The notes: generated from the sequence alone by a model not told the origin. 64,000 nt of DNA from Streptomyces sp. NRRL F-5135 (GCF_000719775.1 NZ_JOHR01000007.1:248001-312000); one strand, 5' to 3'; counted from the first letter of the stretch, positions 1 through 8,286 are shown. A program made the numbers and translations.

Positions 1-2
1 TC

Positions 3-770
3 GGCGGTGTGTTCATCGTCTTCAACTGGGCGTTCCTCTTCGAGTCCTACGAGGGCACGTCCATCTCGGTGGCCACCGTCGTCTACCACACCCAGCCGTT
101 CTACGTGATGCTGCTCGGGGCGCTGCTGTTCCGCGACAAGCTCACCGTGGCCAAGTTCGCCTGGCTGGGCATCGCCTTCGTGGGTCTGATCCTGGTGGCC
201 GGGGTCTCCGTGTCCGACCTGACCGGCGGCGGCGACAGCGACTACCTCAAGGGGCTGGGTTACGCGCTGCTCGCCGCGGTCCTCTACGCGGCGTCCACCG
301 TGGTCACCAAGCGGGTCACCGGAGTCCGCCCGCACCTGGTCGCGCTGGTCCAGCTCGTGCTGGGCATCTTCCTGCTCCTGCCGTTCACGACGCTGAGCGA
401 GACGGCCGACCTGGGCGCGGACTGGGGCTGGCTGGTCGGCCTCGGAGTGATCCACACCTGCGTGATGTACGTCCTGATGTACTCCTCGTACCAGAAGCTC
501 CCCACCCCGAAGATCGCTGTTCTCGCCTTCGTCTACCCGGCCGTGGCGATGCTCGCCGACTGGGCCGTGTACGGACACAGCGTCAGCCTGCTGCAGGCGC
601 TGGGCATTCCGCTGATCGTCGCCGCCAGCCTGGGCATCAACCTCGGCTGGTCCTTGCGCGGCAAGGCCGCCGCCACTGCCGCCGCCCCGGCGCCGGCCCC
701 GCGGCCCACGACGGAGAACGAGACAGCGAACAAGTCAGAGACCGAGACCGCGGCCGGAGGCACCCGATGA
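3..770 (+). CDS. EamA/DMT-family membrane exporter (5' partial)
   Basis: C-terminal part of a drug/metabolite transporter of the EamA type. These are usually ten-helix carriers that export amino acids or metabolites. The visible 256 codons hold about seven hydrophobic segments and end in an Ala/Pro-rich then Glu/Thr-rich cytoplasmic tail. The frame is open to the window edge, so the true start lies upstream and the GTG at position 9 is only an internal codon. The stop overlaps the start of the next gene by 4 bases (ATGA), so it is co-translated with asd, lysC and the oxygenase. In that setting it probably exports the cassette's product; this is an inference. The family assignment is secure, the substrate unknown. 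Confidence 0.85.
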   Translation, partial: GGVFIVFNWAFLFESYEGTSISVATVVYHTQPFYVMLLGALLFRDKLTVAKFAWLGIAFVGLILVAGVSVSDLTGGGDSDYLKGLGYALLAAVLYAASTVVTKRVTGVRPHLVALVQLVLGIFLLLPFTTLSETADLGADWGWLVGLGVIHTCVMYVLMYSSYQKLPTPKIAVLAFVYPAVAMLADWAVYGHSVSLLQALGIPLIVAASLGINLGWSLRGKAAATAAAPAPAPRPTTENETANKSETETAAGGTR

Positions 771-1810
771 CTCTTGTGACCGACCCCAGCGCACCTCGTA
801 TCGCGATAGTCGGCGCCACCGGCGCCGTCGGTGGCACCCTGATCGACCTGATCGAGCGGCGGGGACTGCGCTACCGCGCCGTCGAACTGGTCGCGTCGGC
901 CCGCTCGGCCGGGGCCGAACTCACCGTCGACGGCCGGTCCTACCCGGTGCACGCCGTCGAGGACTTCGACTTCTCGACCGTGGACCTGGCCTTCTTCTCC
1001 GCGGGCACGGAGGCCAGCGAGAAATGGGTGCCGGTGGCCACCGCGGCCGGCGCCGTCGTCATCGACAACACGATCGCGTTCCGGATGGACCCCGACACCC
1101 CGCTGGTCGTCCCGCAGGTCAACGCGCACGAGCTGGACCGCCGTCCGGTGTCCGGCGTGATAGCCAACCCGAACTGCTCCACCATCCCGCTCGTCAGGGT
1201 GCTCAGGGGCATCGAGGAACGCTGGGGCGTACGGCAGGCCGTCGTCAGCACCTACCAGGCCGCCTCCGGCCTGGGGCACCCGGGCGTCGACGAACTCAAG
1301 GAGTCCAGCCGGGCCGCGCTGGACCACCCCGGGGAGGAGTACCCGGGCAAGGAGTTCGTCCCCTCGCTGGCGTTCAACGTCATCCCGAAGATCGACCGGT
1401 TCCTGGACACCGGGTTCACCCTGGAGGAGCAGAAGATGCTCCAGGAGTCCCGCAAGATCCTCGGCCTGCCGCACCTGGACGTCACCACCACCTGTGTGCG
1501 GGTGCCGGTGGTCAACGGCCACTCGGAGGCGGTCTGGATCGAGTGCCAGGCGCCGGTCGACCGCGCCGAGCTCGTCGAGGTGATCGCCGCCCTGCCCGAG
1601 GTCACGGTGCACGACCGGGAATCGCCACGCGAGTTCCCGACCCCGGCCACGGTCAAGGACCCCGACCGGGTGCACGTCGGCCGGATCCGGGTCAACCCCA
1701 ACAACCCCCGCGCCTTCTGGCTCTGGGTGGTCGCGGACAACCTGACGATCGGCGCCGCGCTCAACGCGATCCAGATCGCGGAGGAGCTCATCGCCCGGGG
1801 CACGCTGTGA
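767..1810 (+). CDS. asd: aspartate-semialdehyde dehydrogenase
   Basis: Reduces aspartyl-4-phosphate to aspartate 4-semialdehyde with NADPH, the branch point to lysine, threonine, methionine and many natural products. The 347-residue protein has the N-terminal nucleotide-binding motif GATGAVG (residues 16-22), the catalytic Cys in NPNCST (Cys137) and the active-site His of NGHSE (His252). Length is normal. The ATG sits 6 bases after a GGAGG and overlaps the upstream exporter stop by 4 bases. Its own stop overlaps the aspartokinase GTG. A housekeeping asd-ask pair usually lies elsewhere in Streptomyces, so this coupled copy beside an exporter and an oxygenase is probably a dedicated precursor supply. 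Confidence 0.93.
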   Translation: MTLVTDPSAPRIAIVGATGAVGGTLIDLIERRGLRYRAVELVASARSAGAELTVDGRSYPVHAVEDFDFSTVDLAFFSAGTEASEKWVPVATAAGAVVIDNTIAFRMDPDTPLVVPQVNAHELDRRPVSGVIANPNCSTIPLVRVLRGIEERWGVRQAVVSTYQAASGLGHPGVDELKESSRAALDHPGEEYPGKEFVPSLAFNVIPKIDRFLDTGFTLEEQKMLQESRKILGLPHLDVTTTCVRVPVVNGHSEAVWIECQAPVDRAELVEVIAALPEVTVHDRESPREFPTPATVKDPDRVHVGRIRVNPNNPRAFWLWVVADNLTIGAALNAIQIAEELIARGTL

Positions 1811-2928
1811 CGGCCGAGCCGCCCGTCGTGCTCAAGTTCGGAGGCTCCAGCTTCCGGACCCTGGCAGCGTACGGGCAGCTTGCCGAAGCGCTCGCGCAGC
1901 GCGTCACCGACGAGGGCAGGCGCCTGGTCGTCGTGGTGAGCGGCCAGCCGGGCGAGACCGAGCAGTTCCGGGACCGGCTCAACCAGATCAACCGGCACCC
2001 GGAGGACGAGACCGTGGCCGGCCTGCTCACCCTCGCCGACACGGTCGGGGCGCAGCTGCTGTCCACCGCCCTGCACCGGGCCGGGCGCACCTCGACCGTC
2101 CTGGCGGGGCACCAACTGGGGCTGACCACCGACTCGTCCTTCATGTGGGCGCGGCTGGAGCACACGGACCCGATGCCGCTGCGCCGCGCGGTACGGGACC
2201 ACGAGGTCGTCGTGGTCCCCGGTGGCCAGGCGGCGGACCGCAAGGGCCGGCCCACCTGGCTGGGCAAGAACAGCTCGGACCTGTCGGCCGTCGCCGTGGC
2301 CGCGGCCGTCGGTTCCTCCCGCTGCGAGATCCACTCGGACGTCGACGGCATCTACAGCAGCGACCCGCACCTGATCTCCGGCGCCCGGCTGCTGAACCAG
2401 GTGTCCTACAACACCGCCGCGCTGATGTCGCTGTACGGGGCGAAGGTGCTGCACCGCAGGGCGGTCCGGCTCGCCCAGCGCAACCGGATCGAGATCGTCT
2501 GCCGTTACAACAGGCCGCCGTTCCCGACGGGTTCGGTGATCGGCACCGCCGGTTCCACGGTGGCCGCGGTGGTGCTCAACCAGCGTTCCTCGGCGCTGCG
2601 CTACGACAGCGACGAGCTGGCCGACAAGGCGTACACCGTCTTCCACGCCGAGAACATCGACGCCGTACGCCTGAACTCCGGCCCGCTGGTGGCGATCACC
2701 GGCGGATTCGTGGACCTGCCCGAGTTCCAGCGCCGCCACGGTCTCACGCCCGGCGAGTACGCGGGGCTGCCCGTGACCGCCGTGCGCGGCAGCAAGGTCG
2801 TCACGCACCTGGCCGCCGACGAAGAGGACGCCCTGCACCTGGCACAGCGCCTGCACGACCACGCCAACCGCCCCGGCGAAGCCGATCTGGACCAGGACCT
2901 GCCGGACCTTCAGACAGTAGGAGTGTGA
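1807..2928 (+). CDS. lysC: aspartate kinase, divergent specialised-metabolism type
   Basis: Amino-acid kinase fold that phosphorylates L-aspartate, feeding the preceding dehydrogenase. The ATP-site motif KFGGSS (residues 10-15) and the segment CEIHSDVDGIYSSDPH match aspartokinases. The usual GRGGSD substrate loop is replaced by GKNSSD. At 373 residues it is shorter than the roughly 420-residue housekeeping enzyme. The last 100 residues do not show two obvious ACT repeats, so feedback control by Lys/Thr may be lost or altered (inference). The GTG start overlaps the asd stop by 4 bases. Longer same-frame readings that begin inside asd are artefacts of GC-rich DNA. An oxygenase follows after 4 bases. 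Confidence 0.88.
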   Translation: MTAEPPVVLKFGGSSFRTLAAYGQLAEALAQRVTDEGRRLVVVVSGQPGETEQFRDRLNQINRHPEDETVAGLLTLADTVGAQLLSTALHRAGRTSTVLAGHQLGLTTDSSFMWARLEHTDPMPLRRAVRDHEVVVVPGGQAADRKGRPTWLGKNSSDLSAVAVAAAVGSSRCEIHSDVDGIYSSDPHLISGARLLNQVSYNTAALMSLYGAKVLHRRAVRLAQRNRIEIVCRYNRPPFPTGSVIGTAGSTVAAVVLNQRSSALRYDSDELADKAYTVFHAENIDAVRLNSGPLVAITGGFVDLPEFQRRHGLTPGEYAGLPVTAVRGSKVVTHLAADEEDALHLAQRLHDHANRPGEADLDQDLPDLQTVGV

Positions 2929-2932
2929 TCGC

Positions 2933-3970
2933 ATGACCACCGCCACGGAACTCAACCGTCAGGCCGGGCCCGTCACGGTGCCCACCTTCAGTGAGATCGC
3001 CCTGCCGGACGACGTGCGGGACGCCCTCGGCGAACAGCTCGGCAAGCTGTCCGATCCGAACACGGACATCGACCGCTCGATGACCCGCCTGCTGCAGATA
3101 TTCGCCCAGCTCCCCGTCGACATACTCCAGCAGATCCTGGACTTCGGCCGGCACATAGACACCCCCGGCGTCTCACTGGTCAGCAACCTGCCGGTGGACC
3201 CCGACCTGCCGGACACCCCGTCGGACGGCGGTCCCAGCACCGACAAGGCCACCTTCGTCGCCGAAGGGATCCTGCTCGGCCTGAGCGGACTGCTCGGGGA
3301 GCCGATGGGCGTGCTGACGGAGAAGGCCGGGCAGCTGGTGCACGACGTGATCCCCGTCGCCGGCGGCGCGAAGACCCAGACCAACCAGGGGTCGGAGGTC
3401 TTCCTCAACTTCCACAGCGACATCATGCACGACGTGATCGGCCGTTACGACGTGGCCAACCCGGACTTCCTGGTGCTGAACTGCCTGCGCCAGGACCATG
3501 ACGGCGTCGCCGGCACCTTCTACGCCGACGTCCGGGACATCTCGGCCGCGCTGGCGCCGGAGATCCTGGACGCGCTGCGCAGCCCGCTCTTCCGGCTGAA
3601 CGCGCCGGGCAGTTACGTCCGTGACGTGGCGGGCGGCAAGGACGTGCTCTCCGAGCCGGTGTCGATCATCAGCGGTCCCCTCGACTACCCGGAGATCGCC
3701 GTCTCCGCCAACGGGGTGCGCCCGCTGACCAGGACGGCCGAGGAGGCCCTCGCCGCCCTCCAGGAGACCTGCCGCCAGGTCTCGCACGCGGTCCACCTGA
3801 GCCCGGGCCAGTGCCTGCTGATCAACAACCGCAAGGGCGTGCACGCCCGCGGCAGCTTCGCGGCCCGCTACGACGGCCGGGACCGCTGGCTCCAGCGCAG
3901 CTATGTGCGCCGCAGCCTGTGGAACGTCCGTTACCGGGTGACCGAGGAGAACCGGCGCGTCCACTACTGA
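2933..3970 (+). CDS. Fe(II)/2-oxoglutarate-dependent oxygenase, clavaminate synthase-like (TauD/AsnO type)
   Basis: A 345-residue enzyme of the clavaminate-synthase-like family, whose members beta- or gamma-hydroxylate free amino acids such as Arg, Asn or Lys (VioC, AsnO and lysine-dioxygenase types). The facial metal triad is visible: His161-Ser-Asp163 in FHSD and the distal His304 in KGVHARG. The Arg-rich segment about 20 residues later should bind the 2-oxoglutarate carboxylate. An AGGAG lies just before the ATG, which is 4 bases after the aspartokinase stop. Its place at the end of an asd/ask cassette suggests it tailors an aspartate-family amino acid, perhaps lysine or a homoserine derivative. 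The exact substrate cannot be read from sequence. Confidence 0.85.
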   Translation: MTTATELNRQAGPVTVPTFSEIALPDDVRDALGEQLGKLSDPNTDIDRSMTRLLQIFAQLPVDILQQILDFGRHIDTPGVSLVSNLPVDPDLPDTPSDGGPSTDKATFVAEGILLGLSGLLGEPMGVLTEKAGQLVHDVIPVAGGAKTQTNQGSEVFLNFHSDIMHDVIGRYDVANPDFLVLNCLRQDHDGVAGTFYADVRDISAALAPEILDALRSPLFRLNAPGSYVRDVAGGKDVLSEPVSIISGPLDYPEIAVSANGVRPLTRTAEEALAALQETCRQVSHAVHLSPGQCLLINNRKGVHARGSFAARYDGRDRWLQRSYVRRSLWNVRYRVTEENRRVHY

Positions 3971-4397
3971 CGGCGGCACCCCGGGCGCGCAACGCCCCGC
4001 CGCTCCCGCACCGGTGCTGATCTCCCCGTCAGCGCCGGTCCGGGAGCAGGCGGGGCGTTGTGCGTCCGGGCGGCCCGGCCGGGTGCCCGGACCCACGGGA
4101 CACGCCGGTGCCACCGGGTACGGGGGATACGCGGGTGCGCGGGTGCGCGGGATCGCCCTGGCACGCGGGCCCGGCGAGCACGTCGGCTCGCCCGGTGCGT
4201 CTGGCTCGCCCGGTGCGCCGGCGGACCCGGTGCGTCGGCTCACCGGGCACGGAGGTCTCACCGGACGCGGGGTGCCGAGGAGGCTCGGCGGGCAGGGGCC
4301 CTCGCGAGCAGGGGTTCAGCCGGCGCGGGCTCAGCGGGCGGGGGGCCGGGCGCCGGTCACGTCGTGCGGCGACCGCGCCGGACCGGAGGCCGGCCCG
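3971..4397. other. intergenic region between convergent genes
   Basis: Apart from the hairpin at its left end, this 427-base gap is GC-rich low-complexity sequence with short direct repeats (GCGGGTGCGCGG-type, CTCGCCCGGTGCG-type). I see no ribosome binding site with a credible ORF in it. The overlapping ORFs of 66-146 codons look like composition artefacts. Confidence 0.6.
3985..4064. terminator. strong hairpin terminator after the oxygenase gene
   Basis: Long inverted repeat. The left arm runs roughly 3987-4020, the loop is 4021-4028 and the right arm 4029-4062. The arms share AACGCCCCGCC and CACCGGTGCTGA-type blocks with only small bulges. It sits directly downstream of the oxygenase stop, between convergent genes. 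Confidence 0.8.
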
Positions 4398-5399
4398 TCA
4401 GCCCCAGACGCTCCGCGGCAGCGGCTCCGACACACCGTTCGCCCGGTTCGGCTGGAGGGCGATGTCGTCCGGCATCCACAGCCGTTCGGGCAGGTTGACG
4501 TGGTCGGCGCTGAGCCCCACGTGCAGGACGGCGGCCGTGGCCCGTTCGGTCGCGGGGAGCGAGCCGACCAGCGCCGAGAGCCCTCGCTGCCGGGCCCGTT
4601 CGATCACCCCGAGCGTCGCCGTGAGCCCGCCCGCGACATCGAGCTTGACGTTGATCCCGTCGTACTGGTCCGCCACCCGGCCCAGATCCCCCTCGTCGCC
4701 GTACGACAGGTCGCAGATGATGGGGAAGGGCCTGCGCAGCCGCGCCAGGGCGCGGGCCTGCCAGGAGGGCAGCGGCTGTTCCAGCAGCCGGACGCCGTGG
4801 GACTCCAGGACCGGCAGCATCGTGCGCAGCCGGTCCACGTCCCAGGCACCGTCGGCGTCGGCCATCAGCCAGGCGTCGGGCCGGTGCCGACGGACCGCTT
4901 CGAGCCGCGCGATGTCGTCCTCGACCCCGCCGGCGCCGAGCTTCAGCTTGATCGCGGGATGGGTGGCGGTGTTCCGCAGCGCGCGGGACAGCGAGGCCGG
5001 CTCCAGGAGCGGGACGGTCCGGATCGTCGGCAGCGGCCGCGGCCGCGGCAGCCCCAGCAGCTGCCAGACCCGCTGCCCGCTGCGCTTGGCGAGCAGGTCC
5101 CACAGCGCCGAGTCCAGCGCGTTGCGGGCGGGCCCCGCGGGCAGCAGGTCGAGCAGGTCCACGGGGGTGATCATCCGCTCCAGACGGTGGCGCACCGCGT
5201 CCACCTGGGCGAGCGCCGCGGCGGGGCCGTGCTCCGCCGCGTACGTGACGAGGGTCGCCTCGCCGCGCCCGGTGTGGCCCGCGTTGTGGAGGGCGACCCG
5301 GAGCACGGACCAGTCCCGGGTGCCGGGGGCAGGCCGGGTCTCGTAGAGAACTCGCAGCGCCGTGCCGGTCATGGACCTGAGAAATGCCGGGTCGAACAC
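4398..5399 (-). CDS. enolase-superfamily dipeptide epimerase-like enzyme
   Basis: Muconate-lactonizing subgroup of the enolase superfamily, most like L-Ala-D/L-Glu (dipeptide) epimerases, which invert a C-alpha by two-base acid/base catalysis. The catalytic KxK is Lys151-Leu-Lys153. Metal ligands fit Asp181/183, Glu207 (LLEQP) and Asp230 (ICDLS). The opposing base is Lys252 (NVKLD). The normally conserved DES after the second ligand is altered to D-L-S. Length is 333 residues, normal for the family. The GTG start is preceded by GAGGAG 5 bases upstream. It lies 43 bases after a 40-codon ORF on the same strand and ends convergently with the oxygenase. A peptidoglycan-recycling role is the default; peptide-natural-product epimerisation is an alternative. 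Confidence 0.85.
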   Translation of the reverse strand: MFDPAFLRSMTGTALRVLYETRPAPGTRDWSVLRVALHNAGHTGRGEATLVTYAAEHGPAAALAQVDAVRHRLERMITPVDLLDLLPAGPARNALDSALWDLLAKRSGQRVWQLLGLPRPRPLPTIRTVPLLEPASLSRALRNTATHPAIKLKLGAGGVEDDIARLEAVRRHRPDAWLMADADGAWDVDRLRTMLPVLESHGVRLLEQPLPSWQARALARLRRPFPIICDLSYGDEGDLGRVADQYDGINVKLDVAGGLTATLGVIERARQRGLSALVGSLPATERATAAVLHVGLSADHVNLPERLWMPDDIALQPNRANGVSEPLPRSVWG

Positions 5400-5442
5400 G
5401 AGAACTCCTCACCATGACGTGTGTCCGAGGGCGATGGCGTGG

Positions 5443-5565
5443 TCAGCGCGGTGCCTCGCCCGCCACCGCCACCCTGCCGCACACGTGGAGTCGCGGTCGG
5501 ACGCGGTCCGGGCGCGCGGCAGCCGCGGTGACGTTCCCCGGCACGCCGAATGAGCCGTGTCGCAT
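5443..5565 (-). CDS. small ORF (40 aa) upstream of the epimerase: leader or precursor peptide candidate
   Basis: Unrecognised small protein read directly from the minus strand. The ATG is 8 bases after a perfect GGAGG, most third codon positions are G or C, and the stop is 43 bases before the epimerase GTG. The peptide begins MRHGSFGVPGN, has an Ala-rich middle, then RLHVCGRVAVAG with a single Cys29, and ends GEAPR. The HVC-RVA segment faintly resembles the Cys-containing attenuator leaders found before actinobacterial sulfur genes, which suggests a regulatory leader peptide. A RiPP-type precursor acted on by the epimerase is the other possibility, although no protease, cyclase or peptide exporter is visible next to it. 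It could also be a chance ORF; the ribosome binding site argues against that. Confidence 0.5.
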   Translation of the reverse strand: MRHGSFGVPGNVTAAAARPDRVRPRLHVCGRVAVAGEAPR

Positions 5566-5688
5566 GACGGTGTCCTCCCCGGGGCGGATTCCCCGGCCCC
5601 TGGGGACGATCCTGGCCCGCGGGTGCCGCCCGGCGCCAGACTCGATGGGCGGCCTCCGGCTGCCGTGGCCGCTTGAGGTCAGGACCTC

Positions 5689-6675
5689 TCAACCGAGCAG
5701 CCCGCGCCGCGCGGCCTCGAAGCCGGCCTGGAAGCGGCTCTCCACCCCGAGCCTGGTCATCAGGTCCGCCATCACGCGGCGCAGCGTCCGTACGGACAGG
5801 CCCAGTTCGCGGGCTATGGCCTCGTCCTTGCGTCCCGTGGCCATCAGCCGCAGCACCCAGAGCTGCTGGGCGCTGAGTTCGTCCTCGTGGCCGGCACCGG
5901 CCGGCTCCAGGGGCGACGCCGAGGCCCAGCACATCTCGAACACCTTGACCAGCAGGGCGGTGACGGCCTCGCCCCTGAGCACCATCATGGCGTCGGCCGC
6001 GTTGGTGTGGAGCGCGGGCACCAGCGCCTGCACCCGGTCGACGAGGGTGAAGCGGAACGGGACGATGCTGGCGATGCGCAGCTTCGCTCCCGCGTCGCGC
6101 AGTTCCTGGAGGTGGGCCATCGAGTGGATGATCCGGGTCATCGGCCGCAGGTGGATGCTGCGGACCGCCACGCCGCGCTCCAGTAAGCGCACGTCGCGGC
6201 GCAGCCCCTGCGCCAGGACCTCCTGCGGCAGGACGGGCCCCGGGTTGATGCTGAGGACCTCCGACGTCGCGAGGTCGGCCATGTCGCCGAGCACGCGGGC
6301 GATCATGTCCTGTCCGCTGACGATCTCGCCCGTCGCCGAGCCGGCGCGCGCGGTGTGCAGCGGGAGGAAGACCCCGCGCATCGCGTCGATCTGTTCCCGG
6401 GTCCGGCGGATCTGTTCGGTCAGCCGCGCGGCCGCCTCCTCCTCGGCCGTGAGCAGCCGCAGCAGGGCCGCTTCCGGTGTGGTCGCCGTCGCCGGGGACT
6501 CGCCGTCCGGCGACAGCGTCAGCAGTCCGACGCGCAGCAGTTCGTCCCGCGCCTGCTCGATCAGGTCGGCCGGGGCGCCGAGCCGGTCGCAGGCGCCGCG
6601 CATCGTCCAGTCGCTGTGGGCGGAGGCGTACTCGAATAGCCGCAGGGCGTGCGAGCTGATCGTCGAAGTGCTCAT
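5689..6675 (-). CDS. LuxR-type helix-turn-helix transcriptional regulator
   Basis: A 328-residue regulator with a TrmB-like N-terminal winged-helix region (about residues 5-60), a coiled-coil segment around 80-105 and a C-terminal LuxR/GerE helix-turn-helix over about the last 70 residues (LSAQQLWVLRLMATGRKDEA and following). No response-regulator receiver domain is present. This architecture is common in Streptomyces pathway-specific regulators. It is followed on the same strand, after 123 bases, by the small ORF and the epimerase, so it may control that unit. The start ATG has a GGAAAGG about 11 bases upstream. The effector is unknown. Confidence 0.85.
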   Translation of the reverse strand: MSTSTISSHALRLFEYASAHSDWTMRGACDRLGAPADLIEQARDELLRVGLLTLSPDGESPATATTPEAALLRLLTAEEEAAARLTEQIRRTREQIDAMRGVFLPLHTARAGSATGEIVSGQDMIARVLGDMADLATSEVLSINPGPVLPQEVLAQGLRRDVRLLERGVAVRSIHLRPMTRIIHSMAHLQELRDAGAKLRIASIVPFRFTLVDRVQALVPALHTNAADAMMVLRGEAVTALLVKVFEMCWASASPLEPAGAGHEDELSAQQLWVLRLMATGRKDEAIARELGLSVRTLRRVMADLMTRLGVESRFQAGFEAARRGLLG

Positions 6676-6748
6676 GCCGACCGTTGCCTTTCCGTACCGG
6701 ACCGGGCGGGGGAGGCTAAGTACGCGGGGGAGGCGCGGTGCCGGGACG

Positions 6749-7324
6749 TCATGGGCCGCCGGAACCGATCAGGTTCCACAGCCCGCCCAGGCGGGCCCGG
6801 CTCGTGGTGCCGGCGTCCACTCCCGGCTGCGGGCCGCCGAGGATCGCGGCGGTCAGCAGGCCCGAGAACGTCTCCGGCGGGAACACCGCGGTCAGGGAGC
6901 CCTCACGCTGCGCCCGGACCACCAGTGCCGTGGTGTGCTCCGTCATGTCCGCGAGCAGATCGGACTTCACGTCACAGGCGGTGAGCTGAGGTTCCGAGGC
7001 CAGCCGGACGGCGGCCCGGAAGACGACGTCGTCGTCCACCTGCCGCGCCAGCCGCACCGCCAGCCGGCGCAGTTCCGCGCCGGCGCCGGCCCGCGGGGCG
7101 ACCGGGACCGATCGCAGGTCCTGCCAGGTGCGCACGCCCTCGGCCAGGACGGACTGGGCCAGGGCGGCCTTCGAGGCGAAGTGCCCGTACAACGCGCCCT
7201 TGGTCATCCCGATTCCGGCGACCACCGCCTTCAGGTGGGCCCCTGAATAACCGTGGGCCGCGAACTCGACGGCGGCCGCGCGCAGCAGCAGCCGACGGGT
7301 CCGCGCGGACCTTTCCTGGCTCAC
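6749..7324 (-). CDS. TetR-family regulator, ArpA/gamma-butyrolactone-receptor type (1)
   Basis: A 191-residue TetR protein whose N-terminal helix-turn-helix (RTRRLLLRAAAVEFAAHGY through TKGALYGHFASKAAL) has the typical ArpA/ScbR signature. The start is placed at a GTG with GGAGGTGG just upstream; the longer upstream reading lacks a ribosome binding site and includes the operator. An ARE-like palindrome lies 40 bases upstream of this start, implying autoregulation. The ligand-binding half is divergent and Gly/Pro-rich at its end, so it may be a pseudo-receptor rather than the true signal receptor, the second copy at 10.5 kb being closer to canonical. Known relatives dissociate from DNA on binding gamma-butyrolactones or butenolides. 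Confidence 0.85.
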   Translation of the reverse strand: MSQERSARTRRLLLRAAAVEFAAHGYSGAHLKAVVAGIGMTKGALYGHFASKAALAQSVLAEGVRTWQDLRSVPVAPRAGAGAELRRLAVRLARQVDDDVVFRAAVRLASEPQLTACDVKSDLLADMTEHTTALVVRAQREGSLTAVFPPETFSGLLTAAILGGPQPGVDAGTTSRARLGGLWNLIGSGGP

Positions 7325-7363
7325 CGGACCACCTCCGGCAGCGGCATGTGCACCATGGAGAAC

Positions 7364-7387
7364 AAAATACCATCCCGAAGGTATTTT
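7364..7387. promoter_or_regulatory. ARE-like operator for gamma-butyrolactone receptor
   Basis: Perfect 8-base inverted repeat AAAATACC ... GGTATTTT with an 8-base centre, 24 bases in total. It matches the pattern bound by ArpA/ScbR-type receptors (ATACC half-sites). It lies upstream of the minus-strand TetR gene, and a close copy stands at 10391-10414. Confidence 0.75.
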
Positions 7388-7470
7388 TATCGCCGAGGGA
7401 TTCGGCCCATGACGGATCGCGGGGATCGTCATGGGCCGGCCGTGCCGGACAGGGGCCGGCACGGGACGTG

Positions 7471-8286
7471 TCAGATGTACCGAGCGGCGGCCGCCATCCC
7501 TTCCCACGGCCCGTCGGCGGTTCGGGAGGCGGGTTTTCGACGGGCCGTCAAGAAGGCCCCACTGCCCGTCGGAACGGAACACCCACTCGTCGGCGCGGGT
7601 CCTCCACGGCCCGTCGGAACGAGTTCTCCACGGGCCGTCGGCGCCGGTCCCCGACGGGTGGTCAGGAACCGCCAGCCCGCGGCCTTGCCGTGCCGGGTGA
7701 GCACCGGATCGTCACCGACGACCGCGGGGTGGCCCACCATGGCCAGCATCGGCAGGTCGCCGGCGTGGTCCGCGTACGCGTAACAGTCCCGGGCGCGCAC
7801 GCCCGTACGGTCGAGGAGGTCCGCCATGAGCTCCTCCTTGACCGGCCCGATCACGGACCTGCGCACGGCGCCGGTGAGAACGCCGGCCGTGTCGGTGAGC
7901 TGTTCGGTGGCCAGTACGTGGTGCGCACCCACCTCCTCGGCGACCGGCGCGAGGAGCGCCGTGGAGGAGCCGGACACCAGCGCGATGTCGTGGCCCTCGC
8001 CGTGGTGCGCGACCAGCGCGCCGAGCACCTGGGACAGGAAGGCCTCCGGCCCGCGCCGGTACACCGCGTACCAGTGACGGACCTCCTCCTCCAGACGGGC
8101 CGCGGGCACTCCGGCGAAGTGTTCGAAGTACGCGCGGTTGAGGGTGGCCCGGTCCGCACCGGTCGTACGGAGGGTCGCCCGGGGCCCGCCCGTCCGCCCG
8201 GCCGACCAGAAGTGCCAGAAGCTCACCATGCTCTTGGCGGCGAGCAGCGTCTCGTCCACATCGAAGAAGGCGATCACCCTGGTCAT
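7471..8286 (-). CDS. HAD-superfamily phosphatase (HAD-IB like)
   Basis: Haloacid-dehalogenase-type phosphohydrolase. Motif I is FFDVDET (Asp9, Asp11), motif II lies in LVSGSS, a conserved Lys sits in GPVKEEL, and motif III is YADHAGDLPML. The last 70 or so residues are a Gly/Pro/Arg-rich tail made of imperfect repeats (PTARG, PTGRG, PTSG, PTGSG) that is not part of the fold. The ATG overlaps the acyl-CoA dehydrogenase stop by 4 bases, so it belongs to the AfsA operon. AfsA-pathway intermediates carry a phosphate from dihydroxyacetone phosphate, so this enzyme could perform the final dephosphorylation of the butenolide/butyrolactone. That role is inferred from context. Confidence 0.82.
   Translation of the reverse strand: MTRVIAFFDVDETLLAAKSMVSFWHFWSAGRTGGPRATLRTTGADRATLNRAYFEHFAGVPAARLEEEVRHWYAVYRRGPEAFLSQVLGALVAHHGEGHDIALVSGSSTALLAPVAEEVGAHHVLATEQLTDTAGVLTGAVRRSVIGPVKEELMADLLDRTGVRARDCYAYADHAGDLPMLAMVGHPAVVGDDPVLTRHGKAAGWRFLTTRRGPAPTARGELVPTGRGGPAPTSGCSVPTGSGAFLTARRKPASRTADGPWEGMAAAARYI

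Noticed and set aside
1252..2955. 567-codon minus-strand open frame opposite lysC
   Set aside because: It is a mirror of the strong GC3 signal of the plus-strand aspartokinase, with no recognisable domain.
5443..6675. Complete RiPP gene cluster
   Set aside because: Only a short ORF, an epimerase-like enzyme and a regulator are present. No leader-recognition, cyclase, protease or transporter gene is adjacent, so this is reported only as a candidate leader or precursor.
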